Part shown: positions 12,921 to 25,700 of the stretch, in pieces | Numbering within the stretch: position 1 is the stretch's first letter | Layout of the letters: each line of letters opens with the position of its first letter | Assembly: GCA_031763025.1 (NCBI GenBank) | Contig: JASSKH010000017.1 | Span: forward strand, 8,844,254-8,908,253 | Length of the DNA: 64,000 nt | Reading direction: 5' to 3' | From: Macrocystis pyrifera | Taxonomy: Eukaryota; Sar; Phaeophyceae; Laminariales; Laminariaceae | The notes under the pieces: model-generated | What the model saw: the letters and a program-made list of their open reading frames with translations, nothing else | The model's database searches: none | What the model was told of the DNA's origin: nothing | Translations under genes and position numbers: made by a program

Positions 12921-15141
12921 GCGTTAGTGGATCCCCTGGTTTAGTGGATCGTCAAAAATGAGTGGTGTGGATCACCGGGTTAGTGGATCACAATTTCAAA
13001 AATAGCAGGTGGATCACCATGTTTAGTGGATCACATTTAGGAAAATGAATGATGGATCACCGGTCCGGCTTAGTGGATCACATTTTGGAAAATGAGTGGT
13101 GGATCACCGGGCGAGCGGATCGCAATTTCAAAAAAAAAATAGCTGCTGGACGTGAGTCATGGCATTTTTCTGTGTTATTTGTTATTAAGGGCGACCCTTA
13201 CGAGTACGAGATCGTACGTACCAGAACAACATACTGATACAAAAAGTACGACATCGTACCAGAGATAATTAAACACCAGGCTTAGAGCCCATCTTAACGG
13301 AGAGAACACTAAATTTCGGTCAATCACATGTAAATTAAATCAGAAAAAAAAAAATCTAGTCAAATTGAAAGAACCGAAAGTCCTCGACAAGATGGGCCCT
13401 TAAATTAAATTAGGAAAAAAAAATCAAGTTAAATTGAAAGAGCCGAAAGTCCCCGTTAAGATGGGCCCTTGGTGATCACACTGGAAGAAAAACCTCTGGA
13501 AAACCGGATGGAAAGTGCATCACAATGTAAGAAGTTGATAAGTTGATGCGAAACAGCGTTAAAACCAAACAAACAACCACGATAGCGATTTCGCACCAGA
13601 AAAACATTAAAGAGGTACGATATCGTGCCAGATATGAATAATAAAGACCATGCTCAGTGGATCACACTGTGGCAGAAAAACCACTGGAAAATCGGATGGA
13701 TATTAACAGTGCATTACAATGAAATGTGTGAAGTTGAGAAGTTGATGCGAAACAACATTAACACCAAATGAATAACCACGATTTCGCACCAGAAAAATAT
13801 TCAAGAAGTACGATATCGTACCAGAGACGAATAAAGACCGTGCTTAGTGGATCACACTGGCGGAAAAACCGCTGGAAAACCGGATATTAATAGTTCATCT
13901 TTGGTACGATATATCGTATTTCTTGTTGTTTTTTTCGGGTTCAAAATCGGCGTTGTCTACTCTTCGTAAAGCATCTACTTCTCAACTTCACACATTTTGA
14001 TGCACAATCCGTTTTTCCAGCGGTTTTTCCGCCAGTGTGATCCACTAAGCATGGTCTGTATTCATCTCTGGTACGATATCGTACTTCTTGAATATTTTTC
14101 TAGTGTGAAATCGTGATTGTTCATTTATTTGGTGTTAATTAATAATTAATGCTGTTTCGCATGAACTTCTCAACTTCTTACGTTGTGATGCACTATCCGG
14201 TTTTCCAGTGTGATCCACTAAGCATGGTCTTTATTCACCTCTGGTACGATATCGTACTTCTTGTATATTTTTCTGGTGCGAAATCGTGGTTGTTCATTTG
14301 GTGTTAATGCTGTTTCGCATGAACTTCTCAACTTCACACATTGTGATGCACTATCCAGTTTTCCAGCGGTTTTTCTGCCAGTGCGATCCACTAAGCATGG
14401 TATTTATTCATCTCTGGTACGATATCGTACTTCTTGTTTATTTTTCTGGTTCGAAATCGTGGTTGTTCATTTATTTGGTGTTCATGCTGTTTCGCATGAA
14501 CCTCTCAACTTCACACATTGTGATGCACTATCAGGGTTTCCAGTGGTTTTTCTGCCATTGTGATCCACTAAGCGTAGTATTTATTCATCTCTGGTACGAT
14601 ATCGTACTTCTTGTATATTTTTCTGGTGCGAAATCGTGGTTGTTCATTTGGTGTTAATGCTGTTTCGCATGAACTTCTCAACTTCTTGCATTCATTGTAA
14701 TGCATTATTAATATCCATCGTGGTTGTTTATTTAGTTTTAACGCTGTTTCGCATCAACTTATCAGCTTCTTACATTGTGATGCACTATCCATCCGGTTTT
14801 CCAAAGGTTTTTCTTCTAGTGTGATCCACTAAGCCTGATGTTTAATTATCTCTGGTACGATATCATACTTCTTGTATGTTTTTCTGGTACGTACGATCTC
14901 GTACTCGCAAGGGTCGCCCTTAAAAACAAACAAACAAAAAATGTCATGACTCACGCCCAGCAGCTAAATTTGAAATTGTGATCCGCTAGCTCGGTGATCC
15001 ACCACTCATCTTTCAAAATGAAATGTTGTCCACTAAACATGGTGATCTACCAGCTGTTTTTGAAATTGTGATCCACTAACCCGGTGATCCACCACTCATT
15101 TTTGACAATGTGATCCACTAAACCAGGGGATCCACTAACGC
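12921..15141. mobile_element. 2.2-kb palindromic element of GTGATCCACTAA repeats
   Basis: The ends are long inverted repeats of about 200 bases, perfect over the outer 30 and starting GCGTTAGTGGATC. The interior consists of units of about 180 bases pointing towards the centre (about 13,920). Each carries TTAGTGGATCACAC, a GAAAAACCNCTGGAAAACCGG segment, GCGAAATCGTGG and the dyad GTACGATATCGTAC. Units start on the right half near 14,035, 14,212, 14,383, 14,558 and 14,820. A pair of about 72-base tandem units sits at 13,325-13,470. The right arm (about 38,640-38,650, CTACCAGGTA region) preserves the empty site. No transposase frame and no clear target duplication are present. Confidence 0.78.
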
Positions 15142-15231
15142 CATTTTGAGCAAAATAGCAGCAGCAGTGGTGCGACTCGTCAGGGGAGTTTAATCGCAAT
15201 TTTATATTTTATGTCTGTCTGAACCCTCGAT

Positions 15232-16193
15232 TAGGCAAATTAAACGTCATGGGACAGCTTTCGCAGACTTTAATTGCGCACCGCGCAATGTATAATAAAA
15301 CCCCTGTTCTGGCAGGCTCTGGAGACTAATGTTTGGTCATTCCCATGGCTAGAGACTATAGCCAACTTTTACGAGAATCCTCGGCAGACATCGATCGACA
15401 AAACCAACGACGCCGTCATGAAATCTGAACGGAATGCGCTGGTTGGTTATTGTCTCCGATCCACCCCAGTGTCACAGTGCTCACACCTCGGTCTGTGGCG
15501 TGGGCTTACCAGGCATCTGATATAAAAACATTCTGGCGCTGGTCTGTACCTGGTAGAAGACAGCGGACAAAAAATCTCGACCCCTCTCCGATGGCCAGAA
15601 ATAGACCATTTTCAGGTTTGACATCGATCGACAACCCAACAACTACGTCACGAACTCTGCGTGAAGAGCGATGGTTAGAGGCTCCGACCCACGCTAGTAT
15701 CACAGGGCTCACACCTCGGTCGGTGATATGTGGCGTGGGTAGGCCAGGCGTATACTAAACAAAAATTGGCAACTGGTGTGTAGAAAACAGACGACAAAAC
15801 TCTCGATTCTTCTCCGTTGGCACAAAACAGAACTTTTTGAATGTTTTGAGCGTGGGGCGGTGCGGCCAACTTCTCGCTCCCTAGACCACGGATTCCAATG
15901 ACATCTCCGAGGCCATCATTTACACTCATTGGGCTTGCCCGGTACGAATCTCGTTGACCGTGGGTGGATTATGTGTCGAGATCGAAGGTGAATCGTCGCG
16001 TGACTGCGGGGTGTGCGAGCTGCGAGCTGTGTCTTTCCTCTTGTTGTTTGTGTGCGGCGTGATTTCGCGTGGTTCGCGTGGTTCCCTTCAATGCAGCGAT
16101 TTTATAGGAAGATGGCTCCCGTCGTTCGCGTTATTTCAGCCATTTGATTGGAAGATAGCTGGCGTCAACTGCCCCATACTATTTTAGACTTGC
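15232..16193. mobile_element. 962-bp TIR element with 8-bp target duplication (hAT-like)
   Basis: It is flanked by CCCTCGAT at 15,224-15,231 and 16,194-16,201. The right arm has a single CCCTCGA at this point (around 38,560). Imperfect terminal inverted repeats begin TAGGCAAATTAAACG...ATGGGACAG and, on the other strand, GCAAGTCTAAAATAG...ATGGGGCAG. The interior has two to three diverged tandem segments (GACATCGATCGACAA..., CACACCTCGGTC...). An 8-bp duplication fits hAT-type transposition. No transposase is encoded. Confidence 0.65.
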
Positions 16194-16547
16194 CCCTCGA
16201 TCTCACTCCAGGCGATCCCTCAAAACATTTCAAATTACTGACGCGCATTCCACGACTGATAGCGATAGAGGATACCTCGTGCACACACAAGCGGCCTGCG
16301 CCAACTCCCATCTCTCAGCGTGCTGTGTACATTGAGCTACAGGTAGTACCTGATAAACCCCCACCCACACAAAACGATTTGGTAATAAATTGTCTGTTCC
16401 CGCCCCGTTATTTTGTCCAGCGGATCACAACATTCTAACCCAAAAAGTGAACGACCCACGCCCGTGTATCGCGACGCCTTCTACCCTCCCCGGTAGCCCC
16501 CCTCTCCTCCCCTCTCTTCCCCTACCCCCCCCCCCCCCCCCCCCCCC

Positions 16548-17067
16548 ATGGATTATATATGGGTTGGGTTGGTGTCGGCTGGCAACGACGCTGTAAAACA
16601 TGCCGCTCACTACGTGAGCTAGACATCTAGGGCACCGTTTTTTTTTGTTTTGGCGGTCGCCCACAGCTGGTCGTCTAGTTAGATCATTTGTGCGAAGGAA
16701 AGAACCTTTACTCTGCACAAGGGAATTGATCGTATCACGTAGTGTTCAAGGTACGGCACCCAAGAGGCAGTTACATAGTACTCCCATTGCTGTCTCTGGA
16801 AGTGGCCACACCGGAAATTAAACCAACTCATTGAAGCTGTCATCCATATGCAAGTCCCCCTCACAAGCGCGGTTCTTCGTAGGATGCAGCTCACCCTTCA
16901 TGCGACTCGCCGGACACCTCACGGCGCTTTGCGCTTGGTGCAATCAATGTCTGCCTGGTCGTTGAAAACCCGACATGCTCCGTCCCGGCATTGTAGGGAT
17001 GCGAGGGTCTATGGTCATACGACTACGGCCATGCATGAGATCGAGTGCATCTCTCCTATCGAGTACA
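16548..17067 (+). mobile_element. Poly-C-tract retroelement, copy 6 (longest)
   Basis: This is the longest copy (520 bases), lying between C tracts 16,525-16,547 and 17,067-17,077. It includes the shared blocks GTCTCTGGAAGTGGCCAC, TGTCATCCATATGCAAG, AGGATGCAGCTCACCC, TTGGTGCAA and CCGACATGCTCCGTCCCGGC, and ends at the constant 3' terminus GAGTACA. It also contains about 140 bases at the 5' end seen in no complete second copy. No reading frame for a reverse transcriptase is present. Confidence 0.75.
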
Positions 17068-17160
17068 CCCCCCCCCCATGTCCCCTCCCCTCCCCTGCCC
17101 TCCCTGCCCCTCCCCTGCCCTCCCCTCTCTCCCTCCCCCTTCCCCATCGCAACTTTTAAC

Positions 17161-17640
17161 CCAAGTTTTCGAGCTGTTGAACTCTCGAGCTCTCGAGCTC
17201 AAATTCATTCAATCTCTTGAGCTCTCGAGCTCTCGAACTCCCGAGATCTAAAGTTGTGACGTTTTCGAACTGGCAAGCTCCCAAGCTCTCAATAATTCAA
17301 CCCCTCAAATATCAAGCACTCAAACTTTAAAGTAGTCTAGCTCTGAAGCAACACAAATTTCTAGCTCCCATGCACGCAAGCCCTGAAGCCTCACGCACCC
17401 AACGTCTTGATCGATCCCTCTTTCTCTGAAACTCTGAACCACCCAAGCGCTCAGAACATCAAGCCCTATAGCTGTCAAGTTCTCATGACCTCTAACACTC
17501 AAGCCCTATAGCCTCGATCACCCAGAGGCTTAGCCAATCAAGCTCCCAAACTCTCAAATACTCAAATTCTCAAACTTCGCAGCACTCAAGCTCTGCAGCT
17601 CTCAACTAACCAAGTCGCTCAAAAACGCAATTGATTTTAA
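17161..17640. repeat. Degenerate decamer satellite, left arm
   Basis: Tandem CAAGCTCTCAA / GAGCTCTCGA units of about 10-11 bases. The mirrored right-arm block at 36,890-37,470 has the complementary GAGCTTGAG pattern, so the satellite predates the duplication. Confidence 0.75.
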
Positions 17641-17699
17641 GTCCCCAATATCGCAAACTCTGGCCTAGCGAAAAAACACCCTCTGGTAACATGCCCCCC

Positions 17700-20600
17700 T
17701 TGAACATGCGGTACCAGCGAAGCTCGAAGAATCTTCGATGTCGACCAAGATGATGGCAAGCTACCGAGGGTGGCCAGGCCCCCTTAGCGGAATCCCCAGG
17801 CGTTCCGTCGTCCATATTGATCGTCCGGCCGTGCCAGTAATATTGAGATGCCTTATGACATTGATGCCACTATACAGTGATGTTGCCACTGCTGTTGATG
17901 ATGTTGTTTGCCTTTCCCTATTCCGCCGCCATCCGTTCATCCGTTTCGTTCAATGAATACTTTGCTTCATAGGTGGTTCGAGCTGTGACTTCTGCTACCG
18001 TCGACTGATGACTTCTGCTACCGTCGACTGATGACACATGTTCCCTTGCCTCGTCGAGAAATGCTACTACGGTGATCCATAGTAAATAGGACCAAAAAGT
18101 GTTAGCAAAAATAGGTAAATATCTAGGTTTTTGTTTATACCGTAGGTCCTATTTACTATGGTCCCTGCTAATAGGAATCCTTTCGTATCATTCAAAGTAA
18201 TAGTTTGCCAAAGGTATACGACTATTCAATGCCAGTGGTGCACGAGTCGAGTACGGTATTCCGATAATGCCCCCACATCTTCTCGACACGTGTTTGTGTA
18301 GTGTCGTATCGGTTTTCTCTGTCGAGCACACACGACTCGTGCTAGACATCCCCCCCCACGGCATTAAGTTTGTTTGAGCCCCGTTTACGCGTACCGGTCA
18401 CACTGATGAGATGCGCTCCTTTTCAGGGCAACTGTTGGACACGAAAGCTGTCTTTACTACCAATACTATATTGGTACAAACCGTACCAGTACACCGCCCG
18501 CAATATTTACGGTGAACAATTCAAGGCTACGTCTTTGTGGGATATTGCGGTGTTCGCCAGTTCTCAGGGGCTGTTCATATCATCGATATTTCCACAGAAG
18601 GAGGTATAACCAAAACATTTTGTCCCAATTATTGTTTTTTGTTGTTGTTTGTGACTTCTACTCGTACTCCCTTGGTATATGTAGTCGAGGGTGCCCAGTA
18701 GTTAATGGTACATTGCGTATTTACCCCCTCCAACGAGGCCTTCCCATCTCCTACAAAAGCGATGACGCATGTCCCCATACAAGTGGAAAACCCTTCTGCA
18801 CGATCAGCCTTTCCACCAGTAGCCCCCCTCGCGTCTTGAGGATATGCTATGTTAAGCGACCAGAACGAAGCATACTGACGCTAGTAGCGGATGAAAAGAT
18901 AGCCACCAGACGCGCCCGCTTCTGCCATGCCGAAAGTCCTTCTTTACTGAAGTTACGTACCAGGAATTCTGGTGGCAGAGTGCCACTGACGCCGCCCATA
19001 TAACTTGTATCGTCTATTCTGCTAAGATGAAGATACGCTGCTAGAATAGGATATGCGTGCCTGCCACGAATACCACCATATATCCGCATACAACCTTTCA
19101 CCCACACAATTCAGGCAAATCGCCCATGCCGCGTTGGCCCCAAACAACGCACGACCACCAATATCCATACGCAGATATACAAACGAACAGTGTTCTCCCT
19201 AGAGCCTCACCCCATCTTGTCCCTATGGAATCTGCCAGCGCGGGAAATTAATGAAAACCAAACACTATTAATAGCATAATTATGAACGCCAACCGCACCA
19301 TGGACGTCGACAGCTGCTACACAACTGTCTGGATCCTCCGTCGGCGCCCCTTCCCCCTCTTTCCCTCCCTCCCTCCCACCCCGCCCTCACACTCTCTGGC
19401 GCCTCTCGTGCGGTAGGCGAGGCATGCTACAAAACCAACACAACAAAGACAACAACGCCGATCACAATACTTGATGTGGCTATAATGCCCCCGTTCAGAC
19501 TGGTATTGACTCTATGCCCATCGCATGCCTCAAGACGACGACTGAGTCAACTTTCCAGGTAACAGAACCCCAAAAAAGACACCCGGAAGCAAAGCCAACA
19601 AAAGAGTTCATCGTGGTAAACACAATATTCCTCCCACTCGAAGAGATAGTCCTATGCACTACCTCGGCCAGCAGGTTATGAGACACCGCCAGGATACCTT
19701 GTGGATGGGCGCGGAAGTATCTATGGTTTGGAAACCAACAAACCACGGGTTGCTTCCCTGCTCACCCCAACAATTATCCCAACCGAGTCCGAAACCCAAA
19801 GCGCCTCCAATAAAACGAAATATGGACTAAATCGAGAGATAGAAGGTGGGAATACTGCGGGCACGATATATCCTCCTCTTCACCCCGTCGGCAAGACAGC
19901 TGTCGATAATTTTGTAACTTGTGGACGGACAGCGAAAACACGCTTGGATTGGGAACCAACAAATCATGACTTACCTTCGCTGTCTCATCGTGAACCTAAA
20001 CACGCCACCCTATCCAGCGCCCAACACGCTTCCAACAAGCAGGAGTGCCGACCCTACGCCAAACACGATAGCTCTCTTGCCTGGCTTTTCTTTGCCCATT
20101 CCTTACCTCCGGGGATTGACTAATCGGTAATGTCTCAAACAATGTCTTCAAGGTTAGGCACAGAAGGTGAACGTGGCTATGGTGTACGATTCCTGTCCCC
20201 ATCCTGTTCAGTATTATCATTCCAACACAAGCACAAATGACATCAGCGCTTCCGACGGGGAGAACCTGCGAGGGCATTGCAGGCACCGATGCCTACAGAT
20301 CATGACTAAACGACGAAACCACCTCTCGCTACCAATTAGCCTTCTGGTCTTACGATCTTGTTCCGCAGGAACTTTGTAGCACGACCCGTCAGCCTCATTT
20401 ATGTATCTACTAGCTTACAGCAGGTTCGAGGACACCACAAAAAGAGACCCCTATTCCATGCATGCATCCCTCGAGGCACGATTTCATATATATATATACC
20501 TATCCCTCATACAACATACAGCAGTACGCATTTTCTACATACGCGAGCAACGACAGTACATCCACAGGTACAGGACATAACCGTTCCGTCTCGTCTGACA

Positions 20601-21535
20601 CTTGCGATACCGGCAGCAGCCACAATCGCCACAATCGGACTGACCAAACGCACTTAAACCCTGATAACACGAGGCCTTGCCATGGTCGCTCTGCAGTACA
20701 AGGCCGTGGTTGAGCGAAACGACGGCCTGTCATCATGGATCGAAAGTTAGCGAGTATGCTTCATCAGAACCGCATGAAGCGCTTGCGATCCTTAACCTTG
20801 GGCTCGGAGGTCAGCCTGCAGATAGGGTGCAGGTCGGTGAAGGCATGGGGATTGTTCGATCAGCTAATAACGAGCCATCAATAGGGTGTCTTACACAGAC
20901 TCTACATGCGTTTCCCCAGTTTGTTTTATATATCAAGTCATACAAATACACCGGGGTACCGTATATATTACAATTTGTGCTCGAAGTCACGAATTATATA
21001 TATCGAGGTTGCCGGCGACGTCGACGAGAAGCCACACAGACAACTTTGGGCAAGGATCATTCAACTCCCGCAGCTAGGAGTGCTGGGCCGAGTACGCAGT
21101 GTTTCTGAAGAAACATGTGAGAATAAGGGCAGGCCAGGAGGGAGAGGAGACCCGCTTCCCTCGTGGCTCCGGCACTCACGAGAGCTGGGGCAACAGCCGA
21201 ATATCGTGATCAATGAAACAAACAATCGTTGAGTATATCTCAAACCGATGTAGCAGCTGCGCTACCGTAGTATGACTGCGCAGGCGGGGGGGGGGGAGGG
21301 GATTAACATATGCCAGATGTGTATGTATGGGCCTCCGGCTAAGCACGCGACACTGACAACACTCGGTTGGCGCCACTGCAGATTACATATCGGGGCAAAA
21401 TGCACACTTATCATACTAAACAAACTGCACTCAGCGCTTCCCCTGGTCCCGACTCCGATCCTCGACGATACACCTCGGCAACTCTACTACACTGTCGCAC
21501 GCCAACCTGTAACCAACCCCCAATAGGCCTGATTC
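17700..21535. other. Left-arm inner region downstream of gene L, no gene seen
   Basis: It aligns with 33,000-36,850. Frames such as PTESETQSAS..KTK.GLNREI (near 19,780) recur in both arms but break soon after. The 3' untranslated region of gene L should begin at 21,535. A related pair of segments (GGAACCAACAAA.CAT) repeats at about 19,735 and 19,955. Confidence 0.45.
18065..18174. mobile_element. Miniature inverted-repeat element, family M1
   Basis: A 110-base near-palindrome: CTACTACGGTGATCCATAG and AAATAGGACC at one end, GGTCCTATTT and CTATGGTCCC at the other, with AAATAGGTAAATAT in the middle. It is closely related to 40,421-40,530 and 40,879-40,990. It is absent from the mirrored right-arm site near 36,400. 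Confidence 0.75.
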
Positions 21536-22732
21536 TTACCGCTTGTCAGCAGCTGTGGCGGCCTTCTCCGCAGCCCGAGAGGCTGAGCGAGTCACCCGCA
21601 GCAACGACAAGGGGCTCTCGTCCTCCACACGCTTAGACCTGCGGGTTGCGACGCCTCCCCGGCGAGTGGCGATGCCGTTGCGGCTAGCCTTAGCGGCAGC
21701 GATGCTGTCCTGGCGAGCCTTGGCGGCGATGCGAGCGCTGTAGCGTCGAGGGGCAGGCGCCGTCTGTTGCACCAGGCTCTCGAACAGCGGTGAGATGGCC
21801 TTGTTCTTGTAGTCGTGGCTAGTGGAGACGTTGTTCTGCACAGGACCCTCCACCTTGAGTGACGGGGTGGTGATGCTGCAGCTGTGGTCGATGGAGACCA
21901 CCGACAGAGGGCTGTAGACGATTGACGGGGACACTTCGGGTTTGCATCGGAGGGAACCAGTACCAGTAGCCGAGGGGAACTCAGGCTTGGACACCGGGGT
22001 GCGCTGTCCCTGGCAGTCCTTCAACGTAGTCTGGTCGGTGAGCTTAGGAGGTGACTTGCCAACTTTGCCGCACTTCTTCTCGGAGTTAGGGTCTACGGCG
22101 ACAAGGGGGCGGTGGGGGGCACTTCGAGGCGTCTCGGCGGTAGCGGAGGTGGCCTGGGAAGCGGCAGCAACGGACGTGGAGGAAAGATTCACCTTGCAAC
22201 CGTCTTCGGGCTTAGACGCCTCAGTGTCATTCCTCTTGGCCAAAGTTGCCTTTAGCAGGGAAATCTCCCTTTGCAAGAGACGATTTTTGACCTGTTCCTG
22301 TGATACGGTAGCGGCCAAGGTTGCGTTTTCCCTTCCCGCGTCGGTGTTTGCGGCCTCGAATTCGTCTGCTCGACGGGTCAGCTCGACTATCTTCCTGGAA
22401 TCATCTCTGCTGTTCTCCTTCAGGAGGTCAACCTCCGCGCACAGGGCACAGTTTTTGCGCTGTTCGTCTGTTACGATAGCGGCCAGGACTGCGTTCCTCT
22501 TTCCGAAGCTGACCTTTGCGGCCTCAGACTGTTCTGCTTGGAGGGTGAGCTCGAGTATCTTCCTGGAGTCATCCGTGTCCTTGGTGCTGGCTGCCGTCTC
22601 CTCCTCCAAAACCGCGAGCGTGGCGCTGAGCTCGTCGTTTGCAAACACAAGGTTTTCCTTCTCTGCTTCACTGACGGAAAGTCGTACGGCAAGAGCTCTG
22701 ATGGCCGCCTTGGCCTCGATCAAGAAGAGACC
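21536..22732 (-). CDS. Gene L exon 3 (coiled coil and basic tail)
   Basis: This exon is 398 codons plus stop, entered in phase 0 after ATATTAG. Residues about 1-165 are heptad-like and Lys/Glu/Leu-rich, with two tandem units of about 55 residues (DDSRKI.ELT..A...EAA, 22,573-22,246). A Ser/Thr/Pro linker follows, including VSPSIVYSPLSVVS and NNVSTSHDYKNKAISP, both near-identical in gene R. The tail carries APAPRRYSARIAAK (about 21,719-21,760), TRRGG..TRRSKR and VTRSASRAAEKAA...ADKR at the stop. Retention of these blocks between two otherwise diverged arms suggests selection on protein. Confidence 0.82.
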   Translation of the reverse strand, partial: GLFLIEAKAAIRALAVRLSVSEAEKENLVFANDELSATLAVLEEETAASTKDTDDSRKILELTLQAEQSEAAKVSFGKRNAVLAAIVTDEQRKNCALCAEVDLLKENSRDDSRKIVELTRRADEFEAANTDAGRENATLAATVSQEQVKNRLLQREISLLKATLAKRNDTEASKPEDGCKVNLSSTSVAAASQATSATAETPRSAPHRPLVAVDPNSEKKCGKVGKSPPKLTDQTTLKDCQGQRTPVSKPEFPSATGTGSLRCKPEVSPSIVYSPLSVVSIDHSCSITTPSLKVEGPVQNNVSTSHDYKNKAISPLFESLVQQTAPAPRRYSARIAAKARQDSIAAAKASRNGIATRRGGVATRRSKRVEDESPLSLLRVTRSASRAAEKAATAADKR

Positions 22733-25700
22733 CTAATATTGACAAGGGAGGATGCAAACGAGACGCTTGTTGCCACAATTGTTGTAGAAGACATTTGATT
22801 GATTCTATCGGTAGCTTGATGATGTGTAAGGAACCACAGGATTAGGGTCTTCACGGCCATTGATAGTTGTAAACTCGATCGTATTTTTCTGTTGTTTTTT
22901 GCTGCAACCCCAAGACGACGACTTATAGTGGTATAACGCTCGTACATTTGCCGCCGCAACGATTGAAATCCGTAGCAGTATTCATGCTCTGACACTGACC
23001 GCACTTCCTTCTAGTTCGCATACCGCATACCATATACCAGGCACAGTGCTGTACACAGCAATGTACGAGCAGAAGAGTTTAGTTGGAGCCCATTATCACG
23101 TGCTGCCGAGCAGATTCTACATACGTTCATTCAGTACCGTTCTAACTTTTCGCTGCAGTATCAGCACGTATATCAAAAACACTCGACAAACTCTAAACGA
23201 AGGGGTTACAGTATGGCGAAAGCTACTAAGAACAAATTTTGGTGATGCTGATCAAGCACCACTATAACGAAGAGGAAATTGGTCCTACGTTTATGTCGAA
23301 ACAAGCGTACCAGGTATATGCATGACCTACTCGAATCACCTAACTGTAAGCCGGACAAAATGGAATTGAAATAAATGGGCAGTACGGTACGGACACAAAC
23401 TAAGCAAAGCACTCTCCCGCTAGATGATCCCGCCACCCCAAGGGAAGATCAAAGTGTTTTATTATCCTAACAGCATGTACCATTCCTCGATACCCGTAGT
23501 ATATTATTGGATGGTTCCAGCACTCCTTTTAGTGCTGAAAGCACCGCCTAAGAACATCGCAGATTTTAGTTCGTTGGCAAACTGTCTTTTCACTCCTATT
23601 CAACTTCCTGCGTAATACAGGTGGAGGTTGTGGCCACCTCACGATGGTGCAACAAGCGACCCCCCCCCCCCCCCCCCCCTCCTCTCACCACCATAATCAT
23701 TCAGCGAAAACCTCACCTGACTAACTGAGTTTAATACCTACCAATAGATAGACCAAACTGAAGCACACCCTTCGATATCGGGTAGCGCACGGGTGAGTGG
23801 ATGACAATCTGTGCTGACCCCCATCATCGTCGCAAGATTCACACTACAGTAGATTATATAAAGTCACACTGCTCTGCATTGCACTGCACTGCACATCACT
23901 ACACTGAGCTACACTGCAATAGGCACCGCACTACACGGCACAGCATTGCACCGCACTGCACTGCACTGCACATCACTACACTTCACTGCACGGTCCTCCA
24001 TTGCAATACACTGCAATGCACTGCACTACTCGGCACAGCACTGCACTGCACATCACTACACTCCACTGCACGGTCCTCCATTGCACTACACTGCACTACA
24101 CTGCACCGCACTGCCATGCAATGCACTGCACTACACTGCACTGCAATGCGCTGCACTACACTGCACTGGACTAGGGTACACTACACGGCACTCCACACCA
24201 CTGCCTGGCACTGCACTGCACTACACTCCATTGCACTGCACTGCACTGCATTGCACTGCATCACACCGCATTACGCTGCACTGGCAATGCACTGCACTAC
24301 GCTTCGATGTATTGCACTAGGGCACACGGCACGGCACTGCATTGCATTGCACTGCACTGCACTGTGCTACACCGAGCTGCACTACCGCACTGAAATGCAC
24401 TAGGTTACACTACGGTACACTACACAGCACTACATTGCACTGCATCGCACTGCACCGCATTGTAATGCACTGCACTGCACTACGGTGCACTACACGGCAC
24501 TGGGTTGCACTGCACCGCACCGCACTGGACTGTACTACAGTAGGGTACACTACACTGCTCTGCACTTGACTGCACCGCACCGCATTGCACCGCACTGCAC
24601 CGCACTGGACTGCACTGCACCGCACTGCAATGCACTGCCATGCACTACGGTGCACTACACAGCACTGTATTGCACTGCACTGCACTAGGGTACGCTACAT
24701 GGCTTTGCACTGCACTGCACTGCACCGCCCTGCACTGCACTCCACTGCACTCCACTGCACTCCACTGCACTTCACTGCACTGCACTCCACTGCACTGCAC
24801 TGTACTGCACTAGGGTACACTATACGGCACCGCACTGCACCGCACCGTACCACACTGCACTGCATCGCCCTACACTGCACTGCACTGTATTGCACTGCAC
24901 TGCACTGCACTGCACTGCACTGCACCCGCACCGCACCGAACCACACTGTCTCGTAACTGGTATTTGTTATGTCAGCTGCTACGTATTGCCGGAAACATGG
25001 AGTCATGCCTGCACAAGCTGTCCTGGTTTGTCTTATATTGCTGTAAGACACTGGTATTGCTCGATGCATTTAAACCACACACGCGTATACATCCAATTCA
25101 CCCACCTGACGCCCTACACTACACTGCACCGCACCGCACCACACCGAACCGCACTGTCTCGTACTTGGTATGTGATATGTCAGCTGCTACGTATTGCCTG
25201 AAATATGGGGTCATGCCTGCACAAGCTATCCTGGGATTGTCTGATATTGCTGGAAGACACTATAGTATTGCTCGAGGCATTTGAACAGCACACGCGTATA
25301 TATCCAATTCACCCACCTGACGCTGCGTGTTTGCGATGTTCTCTTTGACAGCGGCCTGTGCATCAGACAGCAGGGCAACCGTGCTCCCCACCGTGGCCGC
25401 CAATTCATCGCTGACACCCTCTCTTTTCTTGCCAATGACGATGTCCATGCCCCTGCCAAAATTACAGCTTGCACCCATGTCAATCCCCCCACTGCGATCG
25501 TTGAGACCCAGCGAAGTATCGCCTTCTTCGTAGCTCGTCTCTGATGAAGCGCACTCTCCGACATCTGCTCTTCCTGTGCGGGTTTCCTCTTCTCCCCCGC
25601 CTCCGACAACCTCCCCACCGACGCTGCTGTGCGACGCTAGGCTGCCACCCTCGTCATCGTTGCCGCCGCAAAGAGCCTGGCCGATACCACCGACGCTCCA

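Noticed and set aside
23801..25069. Long His/Thr- or Cys/Val-rich open frames on both strands
   Set aside because: They are products of the stop-free CACTG pentamer satellite.
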